Of a stretch of 64,000 bases of DNA, positions 16,819 through 25,854 are shown in pieces. The stretch is taken from assembly GCA_003222085.1 (NCBI GenBank), contig QHUK01000007.1:18244-82243 (forward strand), read 5' to 3'. Position 1 is the stretch's first letter, and each line of letters opens with the position of its first letter. The notes under the pieces are model-generated. The model was not told the origin of the DNA. It did not search any database and saw only the letters and a program-made list of their open reading frames with translations. The DNA is from Gemmatimonadota bacterium (GTDB lineage Bacteria > Gemmatimonadota > Gemmatimonadetes > Gemmatimonadales > GWC2-71-9). A program made the position numbers and the translations under genes.

Positions 16819-18158
16819 GAGGCCGCCACCTTCCGGCGCTGGGGCGCCGGCAAGACTTCCTTCACCTCGGAGATCGACACGGCCGGGAAGTTCTTCACGA
16901 ACAGGAGGAACCACATGAAGAACCACCCGAAGCTGCCCGCCATGATGCCCCAGTCGGCCCAGGTCGGGTTATAGGGTCCGTTCGCGAACCGCTCGTACGG
17001 CTCGCCCGCCAGCGACACGACGATGATCACGAAGCGCTCGAACCACATCCCGACGTTCACGAAGATCGAGATCACGAACAGCGCCAGGATGTTGGTGCGG
17101 ACCTTCTTGGACCAGAGCAGCCAGGGCAGCAGGCCGTTGCAGATGTTCATGGTCCAGCTCGCCCACCAGAACGGCCCGAACGCCCGGTACCAGAAGGCCG
17201 CCCGCTCGGCGGCGTGGCCCCCGAACCACGCCGTGAAGCTCTCTGTGCAATACGAATAGCTGACGATCAATCCTGTGAGGAGACAGAGCTTCGCCAGATT
17301 CTCGAAGTGGTGTACGGTGATCAGGTCGTCGAGGCGGAACAGCTTGCGGATCGGGACCAGCAGCGTGATTACCATCGCGACGCCCGAATAAATCGCGCCC
17401 GCGACGAAGTAGGGGGCGAACAGCGTCGCGTGCCACCCGGGCACGATGGCCATCGCGAAGTCCCAGGACACGACGCTGTGCACCGAGAGCACGAGCGGCG
17501 TCGCGAGCGCGGCGAGATAGAGGTAGCCGCGGCTGTAGTGGCGCCATTGCTCGTTGGTGCCGCGCCACCCGAGCGACGTGACGGCGTACAGCTTCTTCCG
17601 CCACCCCGTCGCGACGTCCCGCACCGCGGCGATGTCGGGAATCAGCCCCATGATCAGAAACACCGTCGACACCGTGAGGTACGTGCCGATGGCAAACTCG
17701 TCCCAGATGAGCGGCGACTTGAAGTTGGGCCACAGCCCGCGCTCGTTGGGATAGGGGATCAGCCAGTAGAAGTACCACTGGCGACCGATGTGAATCAGCG
17801 GGAACAGTCCCGCGGTGATCACGGCGAATACCGTCATCGCTTCGGCCGTGCGATAGACCGCGGTGCGCCACCCCGAGCGGAACAGAAACAGAATCGCCGA
17901 GATGAGCGTGCCCGAGTGCGCGATGCCCACCCAGAACACGAAGCAGGTGATGTAGACCGCCCAGTATACCGGGTGCGAGTAGCCCGCCAGCCCCAGCCCG
18001 TAGCGCAGCAGGAACAGCAGACACACGATGCCCACGCCGAGCAGCGCGACGGCGAGGATGAGCAGGGCGTAGTAGCCCTTGCCCGGATTCCCCAGCGTGC
18101 GCGCGATCGTGCGCGTAACGAAGTCGTAGGTGACGCGAGACGGGGACGTCTCGGCCAT
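16815..18158 (-). CDS. actC: Alternative complex III quinol subunit ActC (NrfD-like)
   Basis: 447 residues with about ten membrane helices, starting five bases after the actB stop with GAGGG upstream. The NrfD fold and conserved stretches (HIGRQWYFYWLIPYPNERG; WFERFVIIVVSLAGEPYERF) identify ActC, which binds quinol at the periplasmic side and faces ActB. Electrons from menaquinol or another quinol enter here. Confidence 0.92.
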   Translation of the reverse strand: MAETSPSRVTYDFVTRTIARTLGNPGKGYYALLILAVALLGVGIVCLLFLLRYGLGLAGYSHPVYWAVYITCFVFWVGIAHSGTLISAILFLFRSGWRTAVYRTAEAMTVFAVITAGLFPLIHIGRQWYFYWLIPYPNERGLWPNFKSPLIWDEFAIGTYLTVSTVFLIMGLIPDIAAVRDVATGWRKKLYAVTSLGWRGTNEQWRHYSRGYLYLAALATPLVLSVHSVVSWDFAMAIVPGWHATLFAPYFVAGAIYSGVAMVITLLVPIRKLFRLDDLITVHHFENLAKLCLLTGLIVSYSYCTESFTAWFGGHAAERAAFWYRAFGPFWWASWTMNICNGLLPWLLWSKKVRTNILALFVISIFVNVGMWFERFVIIVVSLAGEPYERFANGPYNPTWADWGIMAGSFGWFFMWFLLFVKNFPAVSISEVKEVLPAPQRRKVAAS

Positions 18159-18162
18159 CGCC

Positions 18163-21147
18163 TCAGCCCTCCACCACGGCGCCGTGCACGACCTTCGCCA
18201 GGTACGTGATCGCCGGCCGGGTGTTCAGTCCCGCGAGCACGTGATAGCCGCGCGGATCCTGCGCGAGCGCCGCGACGCGCGACGTCTTGTCGTGCAAATC
18301 GCCGAACACGATCGCCTCGGACGGGCAGGCCTGAGCGCAGGACGGCGTGATCTCGCCGTCCTGCACGGCGCGATCCTCGAGGCGCGCCCGGTTCTGCGCG
18401 CCGCGGATCCGCTGCACGCAGAAGGTGCACTTCTCCATCACGCCTTTCTCCCGTACCGTCACGTCCGGATTGAGCAGCATGTTGAGCGGGTCCGGCCAGC
18501 TCTCCCACTCGCCGCCCCGCTCGGCGTAGTTGTACCAGTTGAAGTAGCGCACTTTGTACGGACAGTTGTTGGCGCAGTAGCGCGTGCCGACGCAGCGGTT
18601 GTAGACCTGGCCGTTCAAGCCGTCGGGCGTGTGGTAGGCGGCGTACACCGGGCACACCGGCTCGCAGGGCGCGTTGCCGCACTGCTGGCACAACATCGGC
18701 GCCACCACGGCGCCGACGGGGTGGCCCCCATCACCCGTGGTGTAGTAGCGCTCGATCCGGAGCCAGCTCATCTGGCGGCGGCGGGTCACCAGCTCCTCGC
18801 CCACGGTCGCGAGATTGTTCTCGGCGTAGCACGCGGTCACGCAGGCCGAGCAGCCGGTGCACTTGGCCAGGTCGATCGCCAGCCCCCAGCGCGGGTGCTC
18901 GCCGGCGTAGTTCCCGAGCGACGCCTTGTCGTGCTGCGCCTCCGCCCACCCCTCGAGCGCCGTGCGGGCGTAGCCCGGCGTCTCCTCCTCGGCGAACGGA
19001 TGGGCCCCGCGCTTCAGCTGGCGCGCCCGGGAGAGTGACAGCACCTCGACGATGTCCCGTCCCTGCTCGCGCGCGTCGCCTTCGACGGTGGCGAGACGAC
19101 GATGGTCGCCCGTCTTGGTCACCTTGACGCCGACGGCGAACGCGCGCCCGCCGAAGTCCGCCGGCTTGTCGCTCAGGAGCTCGAACGCGTTGAACGAGCG
19201 ATCCTTGGCATAGCGGCCGTACGCCTTGTGGCCCTGCCCGCTCGGGATCGCGAACACGTCGGGTCGAACCCCCGGGGTGATCCACACGGGCGCGCGCACG
19301 GCGCCGTAGGGCGATTGCAGGAGCAGGAGGTCCCCGTTGGCGAGCTGCGATTTCGCCGCGGTCTCGGGATGCACCTCCACCCACCCATGCCAGGTGATTT
19401 TCGACACCGGGTCGGGGAGCTCTTGGAGCCACGGCTTGTTCGCTCCCCGGCCGTCGTGCAGCGCGATCGAGGGGAAGACGATCAGCAGCTGCTGCTCCGA
19501 TTCGCCTGCCGAGCCGGCCAGGCCGCCGAGCAGCTGCGCGATCCCGGGGACGAGCCGCACGGTCTGCGCGGCCACATCGCCGTACACGCCACCATGCTGC
19601 ACGGCGTCGCTCCAGAAGTCGTCGAATCCCCGGCCGCGCCCGTATCGCTGATGCAGGGTCCGCCATCGGGTTTGCAGGTAGTCCTTGAAACTGCTCGCCT
19701 TGCCCGAGGCTTGAAGCAGTACGTCACCGGTGTGGCGGGTGTTCGGAAACACCGGCTGCATCACCGGCTGTTGCAGCGCGTAGACCCCGGCGCGGGGCCG
19801 CCAATCGTTCCACTGCTCGAGCGGATGCAGGTCCGGCAGGACCAGGTCCGATGCGGCGGCCGTCTCGTCCAGGTAGGAGGAGAAGCTCACCTTGTATCCG
19901 ACCCGGCCAAGCGCTTGGGAGAATGCGGCCGGTAGCGAGTGCGCCGGATTCGCTCCGTGCACGAGCAGCAGCGCGACCTTCCCCGCGCTCATGTCCCCGA
20001 CCAGGTCGGTCAACCCCTTGAACGAGCCGGCCGCTTCCAGCGCGTGGTTGGGTCCGAATTGGATGGTCTTGCCCACCTGCCCCGCGACGTAGTTCAGGAG
20101 GTTCACCGACGCGACGAGCACGTGCGCGCCGCTCCCGTACTGCGTCGCCAGGCCACCCGCCACGGCCAGCCCGCCCTTCGAGCCGGCAAACTCCCGGGAC
20201 AGCCGCCGGATATCGCGCGCCTCCATCCCGACGAGCGTCGCCACCTGCTGGGGCGCCGGGAGCAGCCGCTCGAGGCCGCGGGCGTCCGCCGGCGTCGGGG
20301 CCAGCCGCTCGGCCAGGATCACCTGCGCCATCGCGAGGGCGAGCATGAACTCCGTCCCCGGCTTGGCGGCAATCCACTCGTCCGCGCTCATCCCGGTGAG
20401 CGACAGGCGGGGCGCGACGGAGACGAATTTGGCCATCGACCCGTCCCGTCCACTCTCGAAGGCGTGCGCGCGGGTGAATCCGTTCTGATAGCCCACCGGC
20501 GAGAGCCAGGTCTCCATGAAGTCGGCGCCGAAGGACACGATGTAGCGCGCGTCGGCGAAATCGTACCAGGGGATCGCCGGCGTGCCGAATGCGATGCGGT
20601 TGCCCTCGCGCAGCGCTTCGAAGGCGAACGGCTCGTAGGTGACGTGGCGACCGGCGATCTCCTTCATCCAGGTGTCGACGAGCTCGCCGAACGACCCGCT
20701 CTCGAGCCCGGTGACGAACGCGATCCCCTTGCCGCGCGCCTCCTTCACTTTCGCCTGCAGCCGGCTGATCGCGTCCTCCCAGGAGAGCTTCTGCCACTCA
20801 CCGTTCGGACCGCGGGCCATGGGATCGGTGACTCGGTCGGGATTGTAGAGCCCCTGGAGCGCGGCCTGGCCGCGCGAGCAGAGCCGCCCCTCATTGATCG
20901 GCGAATCCGGGTTGCCCTCGAGCTTGACCACGCGCCCTTCGCGGACCTTGGCGTGGAGCCCGCACCCGGCCGCGCATTCGCGACACGTGGTGGCGTAGTA
21001 CGTGGCGATGCCGGGCACCTGGTTCTCGGGCGGAACCGTGTACGGAACGAGGTGCTCGGTCGGCTCGGGGTGGATGTCGCACGCCGACGCCGCCGCAGCG
21101 GCCCCCCCGGTCGCGCCCAGGACTGTCAGGAACCGTCTGCGGTCCAT
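18163..21147 (-). CDS. actB: Alternative complex III iron-sulfur subunit ActB
   Basis: 994 residues, a natural fusion of a molybdopterin-oxidoreductase-like domain (B1, ~40-700) and a ferredoxin-like domain (B2, ~740-994). The N-terminus MDRRRFLTVLG is a Tat-type signal. B1 keeps four cysteines (C55, C58, C62, C90) spaced as in molybdoenzymes; characterised ActB proteins lack molybdenum. B2 has 15 cysteines in CTGCSAC, CQQCGNAPCEPVCP, CVGTRYCANNCPYK, CTFC and CAQACP, which fits three 4Fe-4S clusters and one 3Fe-4S. It lies on the outer side of the membrane and relays electrons from ActC to the hemes. Confidence 0.93.
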   Translation of the reverse strand: MDRRRFLTVLGATGGAAAAASACDIHPEPTEHLVPYTVPPENQVPGIATYYATTCRECAAGCGLHAKVREGRVVKLEGNPDSPINEGRLCSRGQAALQGLYNPDRVTDPMARGPNGEWQKLSWEDAISRLQAKVKEARGKGIAFVTGLESGSFGELVDTWMKEIAGRHVTYEPFAFEALREGNRIAFGTPAIPWYDFADARYIVSFGADFMETWLSPVGYQNGFTRAHAFESGRDGSMAKFVSVAPRLSLTGMSADEWIAAKPGTEFMLALAMAQVILAERLAPTPADARGLERLLPAPQQVATLVGMEARDIRRLSREFAGSKGGLAVAGGLATQYGSGAHVLVASVNLLNYVAGQVGKTIQFGPNHALEAAGSFKGLTDLVGDMSAGKVALLLVHGANPAHSLPAAFSQALGRVGYKVSFSSYLDETAAASDLVLPDLHPLEQWNDWRPRAGVYALQQPVMQPVFPNTRHTGDVLLQASGKASSFKDYLQTRWRTLHQRYGRGRGFDDFWSDAVQHGGVYGDVAAQTVRLVPGIAQLLGGLAGSAGESEQQLLIVFPSIALHDGRGANKPWLQELPDPVSKITWHGWVEVHPETAAKSQLANGDLLLLQSPYGAVRAPVWITPGVRPDVFAIPSGQGHKAYGRYAKDRSFNAFELLSDKPADFGGRAFAVGVKVTKTGDHRRLATVEGDAREQGRDIVEVLSLSRARQLKRGAHPFAEEETPGYARTALEGWAEAQHDKASLGNYAGEHPRWGLAIDLAKCTGCSACVTACYAENNLATVGEELVTRRRQMSWLRIERYYTTGDGGHPVGAVVAPMLCQQCGNAPCEPVCPVYAAYHTPDGLNGQVYNRCVGTRYCANNCPYKVRYFNWYNYAERGGEWESWPDPLNMLLNPDVTVREKGVMEKCTFCVQRIRGAQNRARLEDRAVQDGEITPSCAQACPSEAIVFGDLHDKTSRVAALAQDPRGYHVLAGLNTRPAITYLAKVVHGAVVEG

Positions 21148-21157
21148 ACGTCGGGCC

Positions 21158-21736
21158 TCAGTAGTGACACACGGTGCAATCGCGCGAGACGTTGCGCTGC
21201 ACGTGGCAGTTGACGCACCAGCCCATCTTGAGCGTGGCGACCTGGTACACCTGCGGCATGCTGCGCACGTCGCCGTGGCAGGTGATGCAGCTCTCGGTGC
21301 CCAGGATCTTGATGTGCCGCTGGTGCGGGAAGCGCACGAAACCCGGCAGCGCGTGCACGCGCGTCCACACGGGCGGCCGCTTGTTGATCCACGCCTCGCG
21401 CACCTTTTTGATCTCCGCCTGATTGGTCGGCTCGGCGTTGGAGCCGCCGATTATCTGGTGACAGCCGAAGCAGGTCTGCACCGCGGGGATCCCCGGCTCG
21501 CTCGAGATGGTCACCGTGCTGTGACAATAGAGGCAGGGGATCTGATCCTGACCGGCGTGGACGTCGTGACGGAAAAAAATGGGCTGGCGGGGACCCTTGA
21601 GGCGCCCCGTGTCGCTGATGACGGGAGCTTTATACGCGGACGCGGACTGACCGGTTTGTGCCGCGGCCGGGAAAGCGATCAGCAGTGCGATCGCGACGCC
21701 CCCCCCGGTCCCGACCCCACCACTCCTCTTCGTCAT
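21158..21736 (-). CDS. actA: Alternative complex III pentaheme cytochrome ActA
   Basis: 192 residues with an N-terminal export signal/membrane anchor and exactly five CxxCH motifs (CLYCH, CFGCH, CITCH, CVNCH, CTVCH). This is the usual heme number and size for ActA. First gene of the act operon; the 109-base gap upstream should hold the promoter. No -35/-10 pair was convincing. Confidence 0.93.
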   Translation of the reverse strand: MTKRSGGVGTGGGVAIALLIAFPAAAQTGQSASAYKAPVISDTGRLKGPRQPIFFRHDVHAGQDQIPCLYCHSTVTISSEPGIPAVQTCFGCHQIIGGSNAEPTNQAEIKKVREAWINKRPPVWTRVHALPGFVRFPHQRHIKILGTESCITCHGDVRSMPQVYQVATLKMGWCVNCHVQRNVSRDCTVCHY

Positions 21737-21816
21737 CCGGCGCGCTCGATGGCGAATGGTATCAATCTGTGTTGTGAAATTGATTGCGGGCGCCGGAATG
21801 TAGCGTCAGTGATAAA

Positions 21817-21832
21817 CGGGGCACAAGCCCCG
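21817..21832 (-). terminator. Intrinsic terminator after the DUF3788-like gene
   Basis: CGGGG-CACAAG-CCCCG forms a short GC stem which on the minus strand is followed by TTTATC. It lies 14 bases beyond the stop at 21846 and would insulate the act operon from the catabolic operon upstream. Confidence 0.6.
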
Positions 21833-21845
21833 CACTACAGCACCG

Positions 21846-22316
21846 TCATTCCGGTCGTGCCAGCAACTGATGCTTCAGCCGGATGATGTGGACGAAGGCG
21901 TCAACGGCATCCAAGTCGGGGAACTCCATCCAGCACCATCGCACGCCGCCCGCCATCCGGCCATCGCGAATGGCCTGGCGGGACGTCCGCGGCAGGCCGT
22001 CGGTCACGGCGAGCTCGCGCTCTTCGCTCTCCGTGAGGATGAACGTCCCCGAGAGGCCCGTCTCCATCGGGTGGAGGTAGCCGAGCTTGCGCCCGCCGAC
22101 CTCGTACATCCAGACCCATTTCCAGGCGGTGCCCATGAACACCACCTGCTCGGTGACGTGCCGGAGCGCGCGCATGCCTTCGCGGGCCCGCTTGAACCGC
22201 TGGCCGGCACGCGGCGGCAGATCCTTGAGCGGCGCGTCGGACTTGGGACGCTTGCGGGGGCTGGCGTACAGATTGGTGGCCCAGTAGCCGACCGGCTGGT
22301 GATCGATCGGGATCAT
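21846..22316 (-). CDS. Hypothetical protein, possibly DUF3788 family
   Basis: 156 residues, no signal peptide or membrane helix, rich in Trp and Arg (AWKWVWMYEVGGRKLGYLHP; RWCWMEFPDLDAVDAFVHII). The pattern of a central aromatic strand followed by YLHPMETG resembles DUF3788 proteins, whose function is unknown; I hold this match only loosely. It starts 7 bases after the enolase-superfamily gene and is probably the last gene of that operon. Confidence 0.6.
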   Translation of the reverse strand: MIPIDHQPVGYWATNLYASPRKRPKSDAPLKDLPPRAGQRFKRAREGMRALRHVTEQVVFMGTAWKWVWMYEVGGRKLGYLHPMETGLSGTFILTESEERELAVTDGLPRTSRQAIRDGRMAGGVRWCWMEFPDLDAVDAFVHIIRLKHQLLARPE

Positions 22317-22323
22317 GATGTGT

Positions 22324-23454
22324 CTATTGTAAACCGCGCGTCACCGAACGGAAACGCCCCGTGTCCAGCAATCGGGCGATCGACACACCCGGCACGGCCA
22401 TGCGACCGTCCTTACTCATGGTGAGCTTGATCACGTCCGCGCCGCGCCCGAACCAGCGCGAGCTCGGCTCCACATCCGACGGATAGACACAGGCCGCGAG
22501 CGCCGCGACCGCGATGTCCGCCTGGGAGCCGATCCCGGACTCGGGCATCGTTCCCGCCCAGAGCCGGGCGCCGCATTCCGTCGCGACCCGACAGATGCGG
22601 CACGCTTCCGCGAGCCCGCCGACCCGATGCACCTTGAGGTTCCAGACCATCGGGCCGTCGAGCGCCAGGATCTGGCGCGCAATCCCCGCGTCCCGCAACG
22701 TCTCATCGAGGCACAACGGCGTCTTGAGCACGTGCGCGAGCCGCGCGTGGCCCACGAGCTCGTCAGGGGCCAGCGGCTGCTCGATGTACAGCAGGCCGGC
22801 GTCGTCCAGCGCGCGCAACGCGGGCTCGTGCTCGGGCCAGCGATAGGCGCCGTTCGCGTCCACGGTGAGCGGCACATCCGTCCGCGCCATTCCCACGCGG
22901 GCGGCCCGCACCGCGATCTCATCCCACCCCGGCGCGACCTTGATCTTCACGCGTCGGTAGCCGTGCTGCAGCGCCTCGTACACGCGGCGCGTCAGGGTCT
23001 CGGCGCGGCGATCCTCGGGAATGCCCAGCGCGACGCCGCAGGGGAAGCTCGCCGCAGGCACGACACCGAGCCGCTCGGCGACGAGCTGCGGCAGCCCCGT
23101 GCCCCGGCGATGCGCCTCGAGGTCCCACGCCGCCGTCTCGATCCCCGCCCGGGCGAACGGATTGCCGCGCACGTTCTCCCGCAGCGCCGCGTCCACCGCT
23201 TCGGGGGAGTCGAACTCCCGTCCGCCGATCCGCGGCGCGAGGACGCTGGTGATCAGATCGCGAGCGCTGCCGAGCGTCTCCTCGGAGTAGAACGGCAGCT
23301 CGTCCGGGGCCGATTCGCCGTAGCCCACGTGCCCGTCGCCGTCGTGCAGCACGACGACCACCGATCGGCGCGCGTCGATCCGGCCGCCCGAGATGATGAA
23401 CGGCTCCGCGAGCGGCAGCTCGAGCGCGTAGAGGTCAACCCGCGCGATGCGCAT
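22324..23454 (-). CDS. Enolase-superfamily enzyme (OSBS/NSAR or muconate-cycloisomerase type)
   Basis: 376 residues from ATG 23454, overlapping the upstream gene by 20 bases. All catalytic residues of the muconate lactonizing subgroup are present: K170 and K172 (VKIKV), metal ligands D199, E225, D250, and K274 (WNLKVHRVGG). The C-terminal MPESGIGS and overall shape resemble o-succinylbenzoate synthase / N-succinylamino-acid racemase more than dipeptide epimerase. No other menaquinone genes lie nearby, so racemisation or cycloisomerisation within the local catabolic operon is more likely than a menC role. Confidence 0.82.
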   Translation of the reverse strand: MRIARVDLYALELPLAEPFIISGGRIDARRSVVVVLHDGDGHVGYGESAPDELPFYSEETLGSARDLITSVLAPRIGGREFDSPEAVDAALRENVRGNPFARAGIETAAWDLEAHRRGTGLPQLVAERLGVVPAASFPCGVALGIPEDRRAETLTRRVYEALQHGYRRVKIKVAPGWDEIAVRAARVGMARTDVPLTVDANGAYRWPEHEPALRALDDAGLLYIEQPLAPDELVGHARLAHVLKTPLCLDETLRDAGIARQILALDGPMVWNLKVHRVGGLAEACRICRVATECGARLWAGTMPESGIGSQADIAVAALAACVYPSDVEPSSRWFGRGADVIKLTMSKDGRMAVPGVSIARLLDTGRFRSVTRGLQ

Positions 23455-24595
23455 GGGCTCGCACCTCGCGGAACCGGAGCTCGCCCTGCTGGCGCTCGAG
23501 CTGCCCGCGCGCTTCGAGCTCGAGCATCCCCGCAATCACGCCGTCCCGCGGATGAAACACGAGCACGTGGAGCGCCCGTTGCGAACGGGAGCCATGGGTG
23601 GCGGGGTACGCGGAGAGCGGGAGCTGGAAAAAGGTGTGCAGCTGCACGCTCTCGCAGCCGCGGCGGGCATACTCGAGGATCATGCGGCCTGAGCAGATGT
23701 TCCCGGTGCCGGCCAGAGGGCGGTAAAGGGCGGCAGAAGGCGGGAGAGGGCGGTGGAGGTCTAACACCCGCAGGTTCCGGGCACTCAAGTCCCATCCGCC
23801 ATAGGCCACACCCCGTTCGACATCGAACAACCGGTTGAAGCACACCAGCGCATCTGCGCCGGTGCACGCTTCCATCATCTCGACCTGGAACCAGTCATCG
23901 AATCGCGCGTTCATGAGCTTCACGGCGACGCGCACCGGGAGGGGTGATGCCGCTCGGATGCGTGCGGGCACTTCCCGCAGCCAGCGGAGAACTTGCGCGC
24001 GATCGTCCGCGAGCGCGTCCCCCGCCAGGGTGGGGGAGAAGTCCTTCTCCAGGAGGAGGGGAGGTTCCTCCCACGCCTCCGCCAGCAGCGTGGTGGTATG
24101 CCGGTACTCGTCCTCACGAAACGGCTCCGCGAGTCGCGGGAGGTGGTACTTCACCGACGGGACTACCAGGAGCCGCCCCGCTCGGGTGAGATCCCGCCCG
24201 GCGCGCACCAGCGCCAGGTAGTCGCCGAACGGGCGATCCCACCCGCGCCCTTTCCACGTGACGGTCCAGCCCTCACGGCCGGTGCCCGCGCTGCGGCGTT
24301 CGACTTTCATCTTCGTCTCGTGGATCGCCCACGCTGCCATCGCTTGCGCGCCGACCTCGTCCTCGGCGATCACCGTCTTGAGCACTACGAACGCGAGTCC
24401 CGCCGCGGCGTCGTCCTCGAGCTGCCCGGCGTTGAGCGACAGCTGGCCCGAGCCTTTGCCGATGGGATGCGGAACAACCTCGCCGAGATAACGGGCCGTG
24501 AGATCGATCCCATAGGTCTCGCGCACGTGAGACGGGAAGTCGCGCGGCAGCTCCCGCTTGAACCGATCGAAGTCTCGTTCGAGCTTCGCACGCAC
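23435..24595 (-). CDS. FMN-dependent dehydrogenase-like TIM-barrel protein
   Basis: 386 residues, apparently from a GTG with no Shine-Dalgarno. Segments such as FVVLKTVIAEDEVG, VVPSVKYHLP, RVAVKLMNA, ADALVCFNRL, GGWDLSARNLRVL and LAGTGNICSGRMILEYARRGCESVQLHT follow the strand order of the dihydroorotate/dihydropyrimidine dehydrogenase FMN barrel. No Fe-S motif is seen. The substrate is unknown; the setting suggests a step in breakdown of an amino-acid-like or heterocyclic compound. A degenerate GGGCGG repeat at 23714-23758 lies in frame within it. Confidence 0.6.
   Translation of the reverse strand: MRAKLERDFDRFKRELPRDFPSHVRETYGIDLTARYLGEVVPHPIGKGSGQLSLNAGQLEDDAAAGLAFVVLKTVIAEDEVGAQAMAAWAIHETKMKVERRSAGTGREGWTVTWKGRGWDRPFGDYLALVRAGRDLTRAGRLLVVPSVKYHLPRLAEPFREDEYRHTTTLLAEAWEEPPLLLEKDFSPTLAGDALADDRAQVLRWLREVPARIRAASPLPVRVAVKLMNARFDDWFQVEMMEACTGADALVCFNRLFDVERGVAYGGWDLSARNLRVLDLHRPLPPSAALYRPLAGTGNICSGRMILEYARRGCESVQLHTFFQLPLSAYPATHGSRSQRALHVLVFHPRDGVIAGMLELEARGQLERQQGELRFREVRAHAHRAG
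23714..23758. repeat. Degenerate AGGGCGG tandem repeat inside the FMN-barrel gene
   Basis: Four imperfect units of (A)AGGGCGG(C/T) encode PPLPPSAALYRPL on the minus strand. The units resemble the perfect 9-base repeat in actE. Confidence 0.55.
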
Positions 24596-24606
24596 AGGTG
24601 GGTCGA

Positions 24607-25854
24607 CTAACCCCCAGGCCGTACTCCGGCGTCAAAGCGGGACAGCCGGAACTCGGGGGGCGCCGCTTCCCCAGTCAGCACCAGTTTGGCGACCAGCTCG
24701 CCGACGGCGGGCCCGTGCTTGAAGCCATGTCCAGAGCCACCGCCCACGAGCCAGACGTTCGTCGCCGCCGGGTGTCGGTCGATGATGAAGTGCTCGTCGG
24801 GAGAGTTCTCGTACTGGCACACCCGGGCCTCGACGAGCGGGGCGCCCTTCAAGCCCGGGAACCGAAACGCGAGATATTCCCGCGCCGCCTGCAGGACCTC
24901 GGGCGTGGGCAGCCGTTCGCCCGTCGTGGGGTCGAAGGTGGGCCCACGAGTGTCGTCGGCGACCTTGAATCCGCGCCATTCGTTGCCGGGAATCCCGTAT
25001 ATGAAACCTCTCCCGTGATCCGCCCAGACGGGCAGCGCCTGCTCGGTAAACCGCTGATCGCCCGGGGGTGTGCCGAAGAAAAAGACCTCCTGACGGGTGG
25101 CGCGCACGCGGTCGCCGATGACGTCCGGGAACAGGCGCCCGAGCCACGGGCCGCAGGCGAAGACGAATGCATCGGCGACGAGGGTGGCGCCGTCGGACAG
25201 CTTGACGCCCCGCAGCTCGCCTTCCGCGAGACGCGCGCCGGGCTCCGCTGCGAGCTGGCGGTATTCACCGCCTTCGGCGAGGAAGCCCTCGAGCACGGCG
25301 GCGCAGGCCCGGCGCGCCGTCAGGTACCCACCATCCTTCTCGAAGATGGCCCAACGCACCTGCTCGCAGTTGATCTGCGGGTACCGGCGCGCCGTCTCCG
25401 CGCCCGACAGCTCTTCGAACGTCAGGCCGGCTTCCTTGAGCAACGGCAGGGCCGCCTTCTCGTACGCGTCGTCGCCCTCAACGAGCCAGAGCACGCCGAT
25501 GGGATGGTACAGCTTCCGTTGCCAGCGCCGCTCGTGCTCCTTCCACAATCGGAGCGCGCGCGCCGTGAGGTGCGTGTAGATCCCGCGGGGGCCGTAGGTC
25601 GCGCGGATGACACGAGTCTCTCCGCCCGAGCTGGCGCGCGAGTTGCCGGGCCCCCAGGCGTCGACCAGGGTGACGCGGGCGCCGCGCCGCCGCAGGTGGA
25701 GCGCGGTCCAGCCGCCGAACGCTCCTGCCCCGACTACCGCCACGTGCCGTTGCTTACTCATCGGAAGCCAGCCCTTCAGCAAGGGGGACGCGCCGAGCGC
25801 CGCGCGCGCGACGGCGCAGGACTCGAGGAACGACCGCCGCGAGATGCGCCTCAC
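24607..25854 (-). CDS. Tat-exported FAD-dependent amine/amino-acid oxidoreductase (DAO family)
   Basis: 415 residues from a GTG overlapping the upstream stop (GTGA). This start gives a clean twin-arginine signal, RRISRRSFLESCAVARAALG. Without it, an internal ATG would begin at MSKQRHVAVVGAGAFGG. The Rossmann FAD motif VAVVGAGAFGGWTAL and C-terminal GGGSGHGFKHGPAVG match the monomeric sarcosine oxidase/DAO group, which oxidises N-methyl or secondary amines. The usual flavin-linking Cys of sarcosine oxidase lies in a different context here (ARVCQYENSPDEHFIID is present and similar). Tat export of such an enzyme is uncommon and suggests folding with FAD before transfer to the periplasm. Confidence 0.83.
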   Translation of the reverse strand: MRRISRRSFLESCAVARAALGASPLLKGWLPMSKQRHVAVVGAGAFGGWTALHLRRRGARVTLVDAWGPGNSRASSGGETRVIRATYGPRGIYTHLTARALRLWKEHERRWQRKLYHPIGVLWLVEGDDAYEKAALPLLKEAGLTFEELSGAETARRYPQINCEQVRWAIFEKDGGYLTARRACAAVLEGFLAEGGEYRQLAAEPGARLAEGELRGVKLSDGATLVADAFVFACGPWLGRLFPDVIGDRVRATRQEVFFFGTPPGDQRFTEQALPVWADHGRGFIYGIPGNEWRGFKVADDTRGPTFDPTTGERLPTPEVLQAAREYLAFRFPGLKGAPLVEARVCQYENSPDEHFIIDRHPAATNVWLVGGGSGHGFKHGPAVGELVAKLVLTGEAAPPEFRLSRFDAGVRPGG

